Assembly (NCBI RefSeq): GCF_004331265.1
Contig: NZ_SJOO01000004.1
Span: 186,001 to 250,000 of the forward strand
Direction: 5' to 3'
Length of the DNA: 64,000 nucleotides
DNA from: Enterobacter wuhouensis
Lineage (GTDB): Bacteria > Pseudomonadota > Gammaproteobacteria > Enterobacterales > Enterobacteriaceae
Under the pieces are notes generated by a model. The model saw only the letters and a list, made by a program, of their open reading frames with translations, had not been told where the DNA came from and made no database searches. Position 1 is the first letter of the stretch. The number at the start of each line of letters is the position of its first letter. Made by a program: the position numbers and the translations under genes. Positions 38,302 through 48,154 of the stretch are shown one piece after another.

Positions 38302-38442
38302 TTATGTTGCTGTTAAAATGGTTAGGATGACAGCCGTTTTTGACACTGTCGGGTCCAAAGGGAAAGTACCCACGACCAAGCTAATGATGTTGTTGACGTT
38401 GATGGAAAGTGCATCAAGAACGCAATTACGTACTTTAGTCAC
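38302..38442 (-). CDS. yjjY: Small conserved protein YjjY
   Basis: This short ORF of 46 residues uses a GTG start at 38442 and reads MTKVRNCVLDALSINVNN, then IISLVVGTFPLDPTVSKT, and ends AVILTILTAT. It matches E. coli YjjY nearly residue for residue and occupies the same position, divergent from arcA and in the same direction as lasT. The function is unknown. The run NCVLDALSINVNNIISLVV is hydrophobic. Because arcA regulatory DNA also lies here, conservation at the nucleotide level could partly reflect that, but the preserved frame argues for a real peptide. Confidence 0.75.
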   Translation of the reverse strand: MTKVRNCVLDALSINVNNIISLVVGTFPLDPTVSKTAVILTILTAT

Positions 38443-38537
38443 GTTAGGCCGGTCATGTTAATTTGCGACATGCATCAGGCAGGTCAGGGACTTTTGTACT
38501 TCCTGTTTCGATTTAGTTGGCAATTTAGGTAGCAAAC
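38443..38537 (+). other. arcA 5' leader region
   Basis: The last 95 bases before arcA hold the proximal arcA leader. The bases GGTAGCAAAC just before the ATG contain a modest ribosome site (AGGTAG). I see no hairpin-terminator or small ORF. Confidence 0.45.
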
Positions 38538-39254
38538 ATGCAGACCCCGCACATTCTTATCGTTGAAGACGAGTTGGTAACACGCAACACGTTAAAGAGC
38601 ATTTTCGAAGCAGAAGGCTACGATGTCTTTGAAGCGACCGATGGCGCAGAGATGCATCAGATCCTTTCTGAAAATGATATCAACCTGGTCATTATGGATA
38701 TCAACCTGCCGGGCAAAAACGGCCTTCTTCTGGCGCGCGAGCTGCGTGAACAGGCGAACGTGGCGTTGATGTTCCTGACGGGCCGTGACAATGAAGTTGA
38801 TAAAATTCTTGGTCTGGAAATCGGTGCGGATGATTACATCACCAAGCCGTTTAATCCTCGCGAGTTAACCATTCGTGCACGCAACCTGCTGTCCCGTACC
38901 ATGAATCTGGGTACGATCAGCGAAGAGCGCCGTAGCGTAGACAGCTACAAGTTCAACGGTTGGGAACTTGATATCAATAGCCGTTCGCTGATTAGCCCGA
39001 ACGGTGAGCAGTATAAACTGCCGCGCAGTGAATTCCGCGCGATGCTGCACTTCTGCGAAAACCCGGGCAAAATTCAGTCCCGTGCAGAGCTGCTGAAGAA
39101 AATGACCGGTCGCGAGCTTAAGCCTCATGACCGTACCGTAGACGTGACTATCCGTCGTATTCGTAAGCACTTCGAATCTACGCCTGATACACCGGAAATC
39201 ATCGCCACAATTCACGGCGAAGGCTATCGTTTCTGCGGTGACCTGCAGGAGTAA
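38538..39254 (+). CDS. arcA: Response regulator ArcA
   Basis: ArcA is the OmpR-type response regulator partnered with ArcB; it represses aerobic metabolism genes at low oxygen. The 238-residue protein has a receiver domain with the phosphorylated Asp54 in [12 protein letters not shown], acidic residues in VEDELVT (10-12), and Lys in [10 protein letters not shown]. The C-terminal winged helix covers about residues 130-235. It is nearly identical to E. coli ArcA. It ends at a bidirectional terminator shared with creD. Confidence 0.99.
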   Translation: MQTPHILIVEDELVTRNTLKSIFEAEGYDVFEATDGAEMHQILSENDINLVIMDINLPGKNGLLLARELREQANVALMFLTGRDNEVDKILGLEIGADDYITKPFNPRELTIRARNLLSRTMNLGTISEERRSVDSYKFNGWELDINSRSLISPNGEQYKLPRSEFRAMLHFCENPGKIQSRAELLKKMTGRELKPHDRTVDVTIRRIRKHFESTPDTPEIIATIHGEGYRFCGDLQE

Positions 39255-39272
39255 TCCCGCAGTCTACGCATT

Positions 39273-39300
39273 AAAAAACGGCGCATTTGCGCCGTTTTTT
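39273..39300. terminator. Bidirectional terminator between arcA and creD
   Basis: AAAAAACGGCGCA/TGCGCCGTTTTTT forms a 13-bp stem with a 2-base loop and A/T runs on both sides. It serves arcA on the plus strand and creD on the minus strand. Confidence 0.94.
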
Positions 39301-40653
39301 TTATTTCCAGATCCGCATCGTATCGTCATCTGGTGCTGCGGGTGGCTCAGGTCGCTTCGGCTGAGAGAGCGAGTACCAGTCGAAATGACGGGTCAGGTAC
39401 ATGACGGCGAACAGCGCCAGCGCGAGAACCGCTGACCCCAACAGCAGCGCGCTGTCCTCCGAGCGCAGCAGGAACCACATCACCACGTCCAGCCCCAGCA
39501 AGGCCAGCACAAACATCCCGCTGCGCTTCCAGCTTTTCAGCACGGCCTGCAGGTACATTCCGTTCATCGCTGCGCCCACCAGGCTTGCAACAACCCAGGC
39601 TGGCGTAAACCCGACGTGTTCAGACAGCGCCAGCAGCACCAGATAGAACAGGACCAGCGACAGCCCCACCAGCAGATACTGCATCGGGTGAAGGCGTAAT
39701 CCGGTTAAGGTTTCGAAGACAAAGAAGGCCATAAACGTCAGCGCAATCAGCAAAATGGCGTACTTGATCGCACGGTCAGTCAGCTGATACTGATCGGCGG
39801 GCGTGGCGACCGTGACGCTAAAGGCCGGGAGTGCCTCCCACTCCGGCGACTCCTTGTCGTAGAACCAGCTCTCAAGGTTATTCGCGAACCAGCTGCTCTG
39901 CCAGTTTGCCTGGAAACCAGACTCGCCTATCTGATGCTTAACAGGGAGATAATCGCCCATAAAGCCCGGATGCGGCCAGTTGCTGTTAAGCGTCATTTCG
40001 CTATTACGCCCTACCGGTACCACCGCAAAACTGCCCGTTCCCGCCAGATTGAGAGACATCTCAAGCGCAAACGTTTTGGCTTCCAGCGCTTTGTCGGTCA
40101 GCGGGATGTGGATCCCAGCAAGCGCCCCGTAGACGCCTGAACCGGGTTCCACGCTTAGCGTCTCACCATTGATTTTAGAGATACTGACCGTGCCAATACC
40201 CCGCGCGTCGCCAACGCCCGTCACGATAAACGGCTGCCCCGCCGTTATCGTTTCCCCTTTCAGCTGCTTCAGCTCGTCGGTATTAAACTGCGCTTTTATC
40301 TTAAGATCAGTGTTCCAGATTTGCCCGTCGTAGATGCCAATACTGCGGGACTCCACGCGCTGGTTCCCTTCCACAACCAGAGATTCCGGCAGAATGAAAT
40401 GCATATAGCTTTTCTTGTATTCGACCTTCTTTTCGTCCTCTATCTTGTAAAAGATCTCCGTCACGGGAATGGCAATCAGCGGGCCGACCAGCTTTTGCGG
40501 TCCGCTGGTGCTCTGGCGAAGCGTATTTTCGACATCGTTACGATAGCTTTCACGCTCTGATATGAGGTTACTGACCATAAACAGCGGGACTAACAGCAGC
40601 AGGATGCACCCCAGCAGGGTGCTTACTTTCCAGAACAGGGGGGATTTCATCAT
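39301..40653 (-). CDS. creD: Inner membrane protein CreD
   Basis: The 450-residue protein has one N-terminal membrane segment (about 9-30), a periplasmic region of about 270 residues, and several C-terminal membrane segments (about 290-430). This is the CreD pattern, with WKVSTLLGCILLLLVPLFMVSNLISERESYR at the start. It is the best-known target of CreBC and affects colicin tolerance and beta-lactam response; its molecular function is unknown. A perfect CreB-tag lies 60 bp upstream, inside the end of creC. Confidence 0.94.
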   Translation of the reverse strand: MMKSPLFWKVSTLLGCILLLLVPLFMVSNLISERESYRNDVENTLRQSTSGPQKLVGPLIAIPVTEIFYKIEDEKKVEYKKSYMHFILPESLVVEGNQRVESRSIGIYDGQIWNTDLKIKAQFNTDELKQLKGETITAGQPFIVTGVGDARGIGTVSISKINGETLSVEPGSGVYGALAGIHIPLTDKALEAKTFALEMSLNLAGTGSFAVVPVGRNSEMTLNSNWPHPGFMGDYLPVKHQIGESGFQANWQSSWFANNLESWFYDKESPEWEALPAFSVTVATPADQYQLTDRAIKYAILLIALTFMAFFVFETLTGLRLHPMQYLLVGLSLVLFYLVLLALSEHVGFTPAWVVASLVGAAMNGMYLQAVLKSWKRSGMFVLALLGLDVVMWFLLRSEDSALLLGSAVLALALFAVMYLTRHFDWYSLSQPKRPEPPAAPDDDTMRIWK

Positions 40654-40709
40654 TACGTCTCCTTTGTGATGAGGAGAGCGTAACCAGGCTGTGTGGGGTG
40701 AGTTTGAAG

Positions 40710-42134
40710 TTATGTGAAGTGACGGTGAAGTGTCAGCGTGGCCATCACGCCGCCTTCATCACGATTACGCAATATGATCTCTCCCTGATGCAGACGCGCC
40801 ACCTCCTGAACAAACGCCAGCCCGAGTCCGCTGCTCTTCAATCCGTTCTCGCGCGGCAGGGAATAAAAGCGTTCAAAAATACGCTCCAGCGCGTAATCCG
40901 GGATCCCGCTTCCGCTGTCGGTGACGATGAGCTGTATCTTCCCCTGCTCTTCCCGGGCCGCCAGTTCAATGGTGCCACCCTGCGGCGTAAAGTCGATAGC
41001 GTTATCCAGCAAATTACCGAGCGCCTGTTCGAGCAGGTCAGGATCGCCTTCAACATGAAGCGAAGCGGGCTGGAGGGTCAGCCCAATCTCTTTTGCCGCC
41101 AGCAGCGCCGAGCGCGCCTCGGCAAGCCGCGTAAACAGCAGATCGACGCCCACAGCCTGAGGCGTAATCTCGACCCGATTTTCAAGCCGCGCCTGGGTGA
41201 GCAATTTTTCAACCAGCGACTGCATGCGCGCGTTTTGCACCAGAATATTATCGATAAACCGCGAGGCTACCTGCGGCGGCGGCTGCTCGGCGAGAATTTC
41301 CGCCGCGCCGCGTATGGCGGCGATGGGGCTTTTCAGCTCGTGGGTCAGCGCATGGACATAGTGTTCAATGTAGTTTTTCCCTTCCAGGCGAATGCGCATA
41401 TTCTCCAGCGCCTGGGCCAGCTTGTGCAGTTCGCTGCTGCCAGGATTAGGCAGCGGGAGAGGCGTATCCGTGGTCACCGAGTCGGCATAGCGCGATAACG
41501 TCGCGATAGATCGGTTGATCCACCAGGCCACAACGAGGCCAATCAGCAGGGCAATGCCGAGCAGCGCTCCGCCTGCCCACAGGATCCTTCGCTCGCTGCG
41601 ATGGATAACCGGTGCCATCGCGCTGTTAGGTTTCCCAACAGACAGCACGCCGATAGTCTTGCCCTGCTCCACAACCGGCGCGGCAACATACATCACCGTG
41701 CTCTCCGGATCGTCGGGATGGCTCTGGGTACTGCGCGCGCCGTATTCGCCGCGAAGCGTCAGCCAGACATCGTTCCAGCGCGAGTAATCTTGCCCCACGG
41801 CCAGACCGGCGGAATCAAACACCACTCTGCCCTGCGCATCGGTCATGTAGACGTGATACTCGTTACGCACTTTATGAATGCCGCCGATATTGGCGCGGAA
41901 AGGGCGCTGATGAAGCCGTGAAAAGGCCTGCGCCAGTTTGCCCTGCTGCGCATTGCCCGAAAGGAGATCCTCACGCCCGACTTCGGCGAGTAAGGTCGCG
42001 GTATCGATTAACGTGCCCTCGGTTGCCCTGCGCACGCCGGGCTTTACTTCCTGAACAAAGATCGACAGAACAAACCACGCGGCAACGGCCACGATCAGGA
42101 AGTATCCCAGCAATAGCCGCATCCCAATGCGCAT
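40710..42134 (-). CDS. creC: Sensor histidine kinase CreC
   Basis: CreC senses carbon/energy status and phosphorylates CreB. The start at 42134 (MRIGMRLLLGYFLIVA) overlaps the creB stop by one base, giving 474 residues as in E. coli. It has two membrane segments flanking a periplasmic sensor of about 150 residues, a HAMP-like linker, the H-box HALTHELKSPIAAIRGAAE (His near residue 265), an N-box (LDNAIDFTP) and G-boxes (VTDSGSGIPDYALERIFERF and SSGLGLAFV). Translational coupling with creB is clear. Confidence 0.96.
   Translation of the reverse strand: MRIGMRLLLGYFLIVAVAAWFVLSIFVQEVKPGVRRATEGTLIDTATLLAEVGREDLLSGNAQQGKLAQAFSRLHQRPFRANIGGIHKVRNEYHVYMTDAQGRVVFDSAGLAVGQDYSRWNDVWLTLRGEYGARSTQSHPDDPESTVMYVAAPVVEQGKTIGVLSVGKPNSAMAPVIHRSERRILWAGGALLGIALLIGLVVAWWINRSIATLSRYADSVTTDTPLPLPNPGSSELHKLAQALENMRIRLEGKNYIEHYVHALTHELKSPIAAIRGAAEILAEQPPPQVASRFIDNILVQNARMQSLVEKLLTQARLENRVEITPQAVGVDLLFTRLAEARSALLAAKEIGLTLQPASLHVEGDPDLLEQALGNLLDNAIDFTPQGGTIELAAREEQGKIQLIVTDSGSGIPDYALERIFERFYSLPRENGLKSSGLGLAFVQEVARLHQGEIILRNRDEGGVMATLTLHRHFT
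40714..40729 (-). promoter_or_regulatory. CreB box (cre-tag) for creD
   Basis: On the minus strand TTCAC-CGTCAC-TTCAC is a perfect match to the TTCAC-N6-TTCAC CreB tag. It is located inside the last codons of creC, upstream of creD. This implies a creD promoter embedded at the creC end. Confidence 0.85.
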
Positions 42135-42823
42135 CAGTAAAGGCCCAGACTGTAGCCCATGCCGCGATGGGTGCTGATGGGCGACAGTTCCTCGTTCACC
42201 GCCCGCAGCTTGGCGCGCAGGGTTTTGATGTGGGTGTCCACGGTGCGATCGAAACTTTCGCCGTTTTCCCCCCACACCTTGTCCATGAGCTGCTGACGAG
42301 AAAAGACCCGCCCTGGCGCCTGTAACAAGGTTTTGAGCAGCAAGAATTCGTAGCGGGTCAGGGGCAACGCTTCACCGTACCAGCTTATACGCGCGGCAGG
42401 CTCGTTCAGTTCAAACTGCCCGATACGCAACGTCTCTGCTGGCGCGGCGGATTTTTGCATGCGCCGTAAAATCGTCCTTACCCGGGCGCAGACTTCACGA
42501 GGGGAGAAAGGTTTCGCAACGTAGTCATCAGCGCCCATTTCAAGGCCGAGGAGTTTATCCACTTCATCACTGCGCGCCGTCAGAAACAGTACGGGCAGTG
42601 AGGGATGCTGCGCCAGCAGCTGGCGGCAAAGCTCAAAGCCGCTGATGTCCGGCAGCCCGACGTCCAGAATGGCGAGCGCCGGAACCTGCCGCCGCGCCGC
42701 CTCCAGCACCGGTAAACCGCGCTCAAACGCCTTTACCGCAAATCCTTCCTGCTGAAGCATGTAGATCAGCGTATCGGCGATGCTGGTTTCGTCTTCAACC
42801 AGCCAGACCACAGGTTGTTGCAT
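42134..42823 (-). CDS. creB: Response regulator CreB
   Basis: The 229-residue OmpR-type regulator has acidic residues in VEDETSI, the phospho-acceptor Asp54 in ALAILDVGLPDIS, and Lys in YVAKPFSPREV. The winged-helix C terminus carries QLMDKVWGENGESFDRTVDTHIKTLRAKL. It binds TTCAC-N6-TTCAC tags such as that in front of creD. It follows creA by 14 bases and overlaps creC. Confidence 0.97.
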   Translation of the reverse strand: MQQPVVWLVEDETSIADTLIYMLQQEGFAVKAFERGLPVLEAARRQVPALAILDVGLPDISGFELCRQLLAQHPSLPVLFLTARSDEVDKLLGLEMGADDYVAKPFSPREVCARVRTILRRMQKSAAPAETLRIGQFELNEPAARISWYGEALPLTRYEFLLLKTLLQAPGRVFSRQQLMDKVWGENGESFDRTVDTHIKTLRAKLRAVNEELSPISTHRGMGYSLGLY

Positions 42824-42837
42824 GGTTCATCCCTGAA

Positions 42838-43308
42838 TTAATGCCAAGGCATAATCGGCACAGCACTGATGGCGTTTTTCGGCGAGCCTTCCACCACTTT
42901 GTCAGAATAGGCAAGGTAAGCCAGGGTGTTGCGTTTGGCATCATAGAAACGCACCACCTGCAGCTTTTTAAACACCAGCGAGGTCCGTTTCTGGAATACC
43001 ACGTCGCCCTGCGCTTTGCCGTTTTTGATTTTATCGCTCAACTCAACCGGCCCCACCTGCTGACAGGAAATCGCCGCATCGGAAGTGTCTTCCGCCAGTC
43101 CCAGTCCGCCTTTGATACCGCCCGTTTTCGCGCGGCTTACGTAGCAGGTGACGTTTTTCACATCCGGATCGTCGAAGGCTTCCACCACGATTTTGTGGTC
43201 AGGGCCGAACATTTTAAACACGGTATCGACGGAGCCAATCTGTTCCGCCTGCGCTGCGCGCCCTACCATCAACATCAACGCGGTGAAGATCAAAGTCTTG
43301 TATTTCAT
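42838..43308 (-). CDS. creA: Conserved secreted protein CreA
   Basis: The 156-residue protein has an N-terminal signal peptide ([21 protein letters not shown]) followed by the CreA domain: [46 protein letters not shown] and [19 protein letters not shown]. Its function is unknown; it is presumably periplasmic. It is the first gene of creABC and is divergent from rob. Confidence 0.94.
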   Translation of the reverse strand: MKYKTLIFTALMLMVGRAAQAEQIGSVDTVFKMFGPDHKIVVEAFDDPDVKNVTCYVSRAKTGGIKGGLGLAEDTSDAAISCQQVGPVELSDKIKNGKAQGDVVFQKRTSLVFKKLQVVRFYDAKRNTLAYLAYSDKVVEGSPKNAISAVPIMPWH

Positions 43309-43519
43309 ATTGTTACCATTCTTTAAAATTACACTGAGCGATTATTCAACACTTTAGACAAAAATGTAGCAAGATCACAGGATTAGAATATATTGGCCGA
43401 TAATGTGCTCCAAAAAGCATTAATGCGCAAAAAAAACACTGAATGCTAAAACATCAAAAAGTGCTATTATCCGCTAACCTGTTATCAGGCACCTGCTGTT
43501 TTAAGGATGAGGATAGTAT

Positions 43520-44389
43520 ATGGATCAGGCTGGAATTATTCGCGACCTGCTAACCTGGCTGGAAGGTCATCTCGACCAGCCTTTGTCACTGGATAATGTG
43601 GCGGCTAAAGCAGGCTATTCCAAGTGGCATCTGCAAAGGATGTTCAAAGATGTTACCGGTCATGCTATCGGTGCCTATATTCGCGCACGCCGTTTATCAA
43701 AATCTGCCGTGGCCCTGCGCCTGACCGCGCGCCCGATTCTGGATATTGCCCTGCAGTACCGCTTCGATTCGCAGCAAACCTTCACGCGCGCCTTTAAAAA
43801 ACAGTTCTCGTTGACGCCAGCGCTCTATCGCCGCTCGCCAGACTGGAGCTCCTTTGGCATGCGCCCGCCGCTGCGTCTGGGCGAGTTCGCCATGCCGAAA
43901 TACGAAATGGTCACCCTGCCGGAAACCCATCTGATCGGCACAACCCAGAGCTACTCCTGCTCACTGGAGCAGATTTCTGAGTTCCGTCATCAGATGCGCG
44001 TCCAGTTCTGGCGCGATTTCCTGAGCCATGCTCCGGCGATCCCGCCGATCCTTTATGGCCTGAACGAAACGCGCCCTAGCCATGAAAAAGACGACGAGCA
44101 GGAGGTGTTTTATACCACCGCGCTCACGCCAGAGATGGCGAACGGCTACATTCAGGGTTCTAAACCGGTTGTGCTGGAAGGCGGCGAGTACGTGATGTTC
44201 TCGTATGAAGGGCTGGGAACGGGCGTTCAGGACTTTATCCTGACCGTTTACGGGACCTGCATGCCAATGCTGAATCTGAATCGCCGTAAAGGTCAGGATA
44301 TTGAGCGCTACTACCCGGCAAGCAATGTCAAACCGGAAGAAGGCCCAATCGATTTGCGTATGGAATTCTTGATTCCGGTACGTCGTTAA
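43520..44389 (+). CDS. rob: AraC/XylS-family regulator Rob
   Basis: Rob activates the mar/sox/rob regulon (efflux, stress resistance) after binding bile salts or fatty acids through its C-terminal GyrI-like domain. The 289-residue protein has two helix-turn-helix motifs in residues 8-110 (LDNVAAKAGYSKWHLQRMFKD and ILDIALQYRFDSQQTFTRAFKKQF), then the ligand domain from about 120. Its stop overlaps the convergent gpmB stop within a shared TTAA. It is followed by no separate terminator that I can see. Confidence 0.97.
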   Translation: MDQAGIIRDLLTWLEGHLDQPLSLDNVAAKAGYSKWHLQRMFKDVTGHAIGAYIRARRLSKSAVALRLTARPILDIALQYRFDSQQTFTRAFKKQFSLTPALYRRSPDWSSFGMRPPLRLGEFAMPKYEMVTLPETHLIGTTQSYSCSLEQISEFRHQMRVQFWRDFLSHAPAIPPILYGLNETRPSHEKDDEQEVFYTTALTPEMANGYIQGSKPVVLEGGEYVMFSYEGLGTGVQDFILTVYGTCMPMLNLNRRKGQDIERYYPASNVKPEEGPIDLRMEFLIPVRR

Positions 44390-45033
44390 CGCTGCAGTTC
44401 GTCAAGCGCAGGGGCATCGAGATGCGAAATGTCCCCTGCCATCTCCACCACCCATCCCGACGCCAGCCACGCGCTTTCCTGATAATCAATCCGGGAAATC
44501 GAGCAGTTGCGCAGGCGCAAGCGGCGTTCAGCGTAAGCCGGTAGTCCCAGGATAGTGCTTACCAGGCAGCCCAGCGCGATTCCGTGGCTCACCAGCAGCG
44601 GGCGACTCCCAGCCGGCAGCTTCAGGCATTCCGCCAGTGCGGCATGCATACGCACGCTCAGCTCCTGCATGGATTCGCCTTCAGGAATACGGCCATCTTC
44701 GGTGCCGTTCACCAGCGTGCGGCGCCAGCCCTCTTCCGTTTCCGTTAGCGTGTCGATATGGCGCTTTTCCAGCACGCCCATATCCAGCTCGCGCAGGCGC
44801 GGCTCAAGCATGACGTCGCAGCCGCAGGCATCTGCGATAATGCGCGCCGTCTGCTGCGTGCGACCTAAATCGCTGGTGATAACGTGCGTAATGCCCAGCG
44901 TTCTGGCGCGTTCTGCCACCTGCCACGCTTGCTGCACGCCCTTTTCAGTAAGGGGACTGTCTGACTGGCCTTGAATACGTCGCTCGGCGTTCCACTGCGT
45001 TTCACCGTGGCGAACAAGGTATACCTGTAACAT
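44386..45033 (-). CDS. gpmB: Phosphoglycerate mutase-like phosphatase (GpmB/YtjC)
   Basis: The 215-residue protein is of the histidine phosphatase superfamily: [11 protein letters not shown] with the catalytic RHGE near residue 8, RELDMGVLE, and [12 protein letters not shown] with the second histidine. It is annotated as phosphoglycerate mutase 2, although mutase activity is doubtful and it may be a general phosphatase. It is convergent with rob and divergent from yjjX with a 49-base gap. Confidence 0.92.
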   Translation of the reverse strand: MLQVYLVRHGETQWNAERRIQGQSDSPLTEKGVQQAWQVAERARTLGITHVITSDLGRTQQTARIIADACGCDVMLEPRLRELDMGVLEKRHIDTLTETEEGWRRTLVNGTEDGRIPEGESMQELSVRMHAALAECLKLPAGSRPLLVSHGIALGCLVSTILGLPAYAERRLRLRNCSISRIDYQESAWLASGWVVEMAGDISHLDAPALDELQR

Positions 45034-45082
45034 GCTTTTTTTCCGTTATACTGCGATGAGTTTTTTTGAATCGAGCTTAATT

Positions 45083-45598
45083 ATGCACCATGTTGTCTCT
45101 GCTACCACTAATCCTGCCAAAATTCAGGCAATTCTAAGGGCATTTGAAGAGATCTTCGGCGAAGGATCCTGCCATATTGACGCCGTCGGCGTCGAGAGTG
45201 GCGTACCTGAACAGCCGTTCGGAAGCGAGGAAACGCGCGCTGGCGCACGGAATCGCGTGGCAAATGCAAAAGCCGCGGCCCCGAACGCTGACTTCTGGGT
45301 GGCTATTGAAGCGGGCATCGACGAAGGGGCCACCTTTAGCTGGGTGGTGATCGAAAGCCGTGAGCAGCGGGGTGAGGCTCGCTCGGCGACCCTGCCGCTG
45401 CCGGAGATCATTCTGGACAAAGTGCGCGAAGGTGAAGCGCTGGGGCCGGTGATGTCGCAGTACACCGGCATTGACGAGATTGGCCGCAAAGAAGGGGCAA
45501 TCGGCGTCTTTACCGCGGGCGCTCTGACGCGCTCAAGCGTGTATCACCAGGCGGTGATCCTGGCGTTAAGCCCGTTCCATAACGCGATTTATCGTTGA
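45083..45598 (+). CDS. yjjX: Inosine/xanthosine triphosphatase YjjX
   Basis: YjjX hydrolyses ITP and XTP (non-canonical purines). The 171-residue protein starts [18 protein letters not shown] chose 45083, as in E. coli, over an upstream start at 45032 that would overlap gpmB. Motifs are [28 protein letters not shown] and [10 protein letters not shown], matching the ITPA-like fold. It converges on trpR, with only 7 bases between the stops. Confidence 0.94.
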   Translation: MHHVVSATTNPAKIQAILRAFEEIFGEGSCHIDAVGVESGVPEQPFGSEETRAGARNRVANAKAAAPNADFWVAIEAGIDEGATFSWVVIESREQRGEARSATLPLPEIILDKVREGEALGPVMSQYTGIDEIGRKEGAIGVFTAGALTRSSVYHQAVILALSPFHNAIYR

Positions 45599-45605
45599 GC
45601 CATCG

Positions 45606-45935
45606 TCATCCGGCGTTTTTCAACAATACCGCTTCCAGCCACTGGCGCAGCTCAACCGGCGCAGACTTCAGGCTGTTCGATCCGCGGGTGATGGTCGCGA
45701 TGCCCGCGCCGAGCTCGTTTTTCAGCTCGCGCTGGCTCATCTCGCCGCGCAACAATTCTTCAATAATCCGCACGCGCGTGCCCAGCGCTTCGCGCTCGTC
45801 GGGCGTCAGCATCAGCTGCAAAAGCGGCAAATGCAGATCCTTATCGTATGACTGGCGGAGCAACTCCACAAAACGAAGCCACTCCTGATTGCGTTGTTCG
45901 GCCATCGCCGAGGAATACGGGGAATGCTGGGTCAT
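45606..45935 (-). CDS. trpR: Trp operon repressor
   Basis: TrpR binds tryptophan and represses trp, aroH, mtr and its own gene. With the start at 45935 ([19 protein letters not shown]) it is 109 residues. The helix-turn-helix is in [25 protein letters not shown], and the tryptophan pocket residues are in [13 protein letters not shown] longer start at 46016 would run through its own operator. It lies between yjjX and slt as in E. coli. Confidence 0.97.
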   Translation of the reverse strand: MTQHSPYSSAMAEQRNQEWLRFVELLRQSYDKDLHLPLLQLMLTPDEREALGTRVRIIEELLRGEMSQRELKNELGAGIATITRGSNSLKSAPVELRQWLEAVLLKNAG

Positions 45936-45950
45936 GTTATGCTGCCTCTT

Positions 45951-45968
45951 GTACTCATTAGCGAGTAC
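45951..45968 (-). promoter_or_regulatory. trpR operator
   Basis: GTACTCATTAGCGAGTAC is a palindrome with perfect 6-base arms (GTACTC/GAGTAC) separated by 6 bases, 16 bp upstream of trpR. It matches the TrpR operator core and indicates autoregulation. Confidence 0.92.
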
Positions 45969-45990
45969 AGCATAACACAACCCACCGCGA

Positions 45991-47928
45991 TCAGTAACGC
46001 TTCTGCCACTCGGCATCGCTCATCAGCGTATCTTTCTCTCCCATGAAGTAACGATAGTACGCATCATATGCCAGCACGTTCTTCACATATCCACGCGTTT
46101 CCGAGAACGGAATGCTCTCAACAAACGCTACGGCATCAATACGTCCGGCGCTGTTACCAAGCCAGGTACGCACGCGTCCGGGGCCAGCGTTATACGCCGC
46201 CGAGGAGAAGATGCGGTTATTGCCGAACTGCTGATAAACGTACTGCAGGTAGCTGGTGCCGATGTTGATGTTGGTTTCCGGATCTAACAGCTGTGACGGA
46301 CTGCTGTAGCCCGGGATGTTAAACATCTTCACCGTGTGCGTCGCCGTTCCCGGCATGATTTGCATCAGGCCGCTGGCTCCCACCGGGGATCGCACCTTCG
46401 GGTTCCAGGCGCTCTCCTGGCGGGCAATCGCCATCGCATAGCTTTTTGGAATGTCCTTCCCGCTGGTGTAACGATCGAACAGATCTTTGTACGCCAGCGG
46501 GAAGCGCTCTTCGAGATGATCCCAGAGCTTGCCTGAGATCGTCGCCTGCACGCTCAGATCCCACCAGTGATTATCAAACGCATAGCGCGCCAGCTGAGCC
46601 TTCTCGTTCGTCGTGCGGCTGGTCACCAGGTTCGCCCACTCGCTGCGCGCGGTGTTATCCATATTCCAGTACATCAGCTCGCGCACGCGCGCCATTTCCG
46701 GCCCCTGCGTCAGCGCAGGATCGGCGTTGGCGGGCGCTTTGTCGATGCGGAAGGTGTACTCCTCGCCCAGACGCTGCGCCGCCACCATCGGGTAGAATCC
46801 GCGCTGCTGCATCAGAGAATGGAGGATATCTTTCGCTTCATCGTCACGCCCGCGCTCCAGCAGCAGATCGGCCTGCCAGTAGCGCCATTCGTCTTTCTCT
46901 TTGGCATCCATCGGCAGACGCGCAAGCCAGGTATTCAGTCCGCGACGATCGCCGGTGCCCAGCGCCATCCGCACGCGACGCTCCACGATTGAGGTAGAGT
47001 TTGAACGCATAATCGCGTCGTCACGCCAGCGGGCCTGCTCGTCGGTAACGTCCGTGCCCATCAATCGCCACGCTACCGTATCGCGCAGCTCCTGAGTTTG
47101 CTCTTCGTTAAGCTGCTGCGCCTGCACCAGCTGAGGGATCATCAGCCGCGCGTTTTCGACATCGTCACGCGCCACGCTGGTAAAGGCGACCGCCGCCATC
47201 TGGCGGGTAAAATCGGTAGCCCCCGTTGAACGGGCAAACGTCAGGACTGAATTAGGATCGTTAGCCAGACCGATAACCGCCGTAGAAATGGTCTGGTAAT
47301 CCGGCGGCATCTGCCCCGCGAGCGCGGTAACCAAACGGGTATTTCCGGCCTTCATCGCCAGGCGAATACGCTCAAGATAGGCCAGCGGGTCCTGTTTGCC
47401 GGACGCGCGCCATGCGCCGAACAGCGAGTCACAGGCGTTAGGCTGACTTTTGCCCGTCAGCCACAGATCTTTCGCGCCCGCCCAGGCTTCGTCCTGCTGT
47501 CCGGTTGCCCATTTGGCGTAGTAGTAATTGCACTGCGCTTCCGTGGTGCCCGGCTTTTCCGGACTAAACGCCAGCAGCCCGCGCCAGTCTTCACGACGCG
47601 CCAGCTCGTTCACAAAGCGAGACTTCAGGTTGCGCGCGGGCGGCAGGGTCGGGTTCGCCTGAATAAAGTTATTCACGGTGACCGTCGGCTGGTTCATCAG
47701 ATCGTCGGTGATCTGGCGATACTCCAGATACGGATACAGCGGATAGTCCTTCAGCGTCGGCATCAGCGCCTGCACGGTGTCCATCTGCTTATTGTCCCAC
47801 GCCTGTTTGATTTGGGCGTAGCGGTTACGTTGTTCATCCAGTGAATCGGCATGCACCGCCTGGCTTACCGCCATTACGCATACGCTGGCAGCCAGCAGAC
47901 GCCAGACCACCCGTTTGGCTTTTTCCAC
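45991..47928 (-). CDS. slt: Soluble lytic murein transglycosylase Slt70
   Basis: Slt cleaves peptidoglycan glycan strands, forming 1,6-anhydro-muropeptides in the periplasm. The 645-residue precursor has a signal peptide (residues 1-27, ending QAVHA), the long helical U- and L-domains, and a C-terminal transglycosylase domain with the catalytic glutamate in [19 protein letters not shown], then [10 protein letters not shown] and [14 protein letters not shown]. Its stop is 55 bases upstream of trpR. It is divergent from ettA. Confidence 0.97.
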   Translation of the reverse strand: MEKAKRVVWRLLAASVCVMAVSQAVHADSLDEQRNRYAQIKQAWDNKQMDTVQALMPTLKDYPLYPYLEYRQITDDLMNQPTVTVNNFIQANPTLPPARNLKSRFVNELARREDWRGLLAFSPEKPGTTEAQCNYYYAKWATGQQDEAWAGAKDLWLTGKSQPNACDSLFGAWRASGKQDPLAYLERIRLAMKAGNTRLVTALAGQMPPDYQTISTAVIGLANDPNSVLTFARSTGATDFTRQMAAVAFTSVARDDVENARLMIPQLVQAQQLNEEQTQELRDTVAWRLMGTDVTDEQARWRDDAIMRSNSTSIVERRVRMALGTGDRRGLNTWLARLPMDAKEKDEWRYWQADLLLERGRDDEAKDILHSLMQQRGFYPMVAAQRLGEEYTFRIDKAPANADPALTQGPEMARVRELMYWNMDNTARSEWANLVTSRTTNEKAQLARYAFDNHWWDLSVQATISGKLWDHLEERFPLAYKDLFDRYTSGKDIPKSYAMAIARQESAWNPKVRSPVGASGLMQIMPGTATHTVKMFNIPGYSSPSQLLDPETNINIGTSYLQYVYQQFGNNRIFSSAAYNAGPGRVRTWLGNSAGRIDAVAFVESIPFSETRGYVKNVLAYDAYYRYFMGEKDTLMSDAEWQKRY

Positions 47929-48154
47929 AAGCTCTTCCTCATTGTTTTTCGTTAGTTGCGGCGTCTTGCCACGTCAAAGTCGTATCAACTTATGCTAACC
48001 AGGCATCCTGCAACGCGCCACGTTATGGACACTTTTTTACCTTTCCTGCGCGTTTTAACACTCCCGACGTTCCTGGCTGGGATTAGGGCGTGAAAAAGGC
48101 TACACTTCGAGGCTGAATTCCACACTCATCATGATAAAAGAGGCGAAGTCCAAC

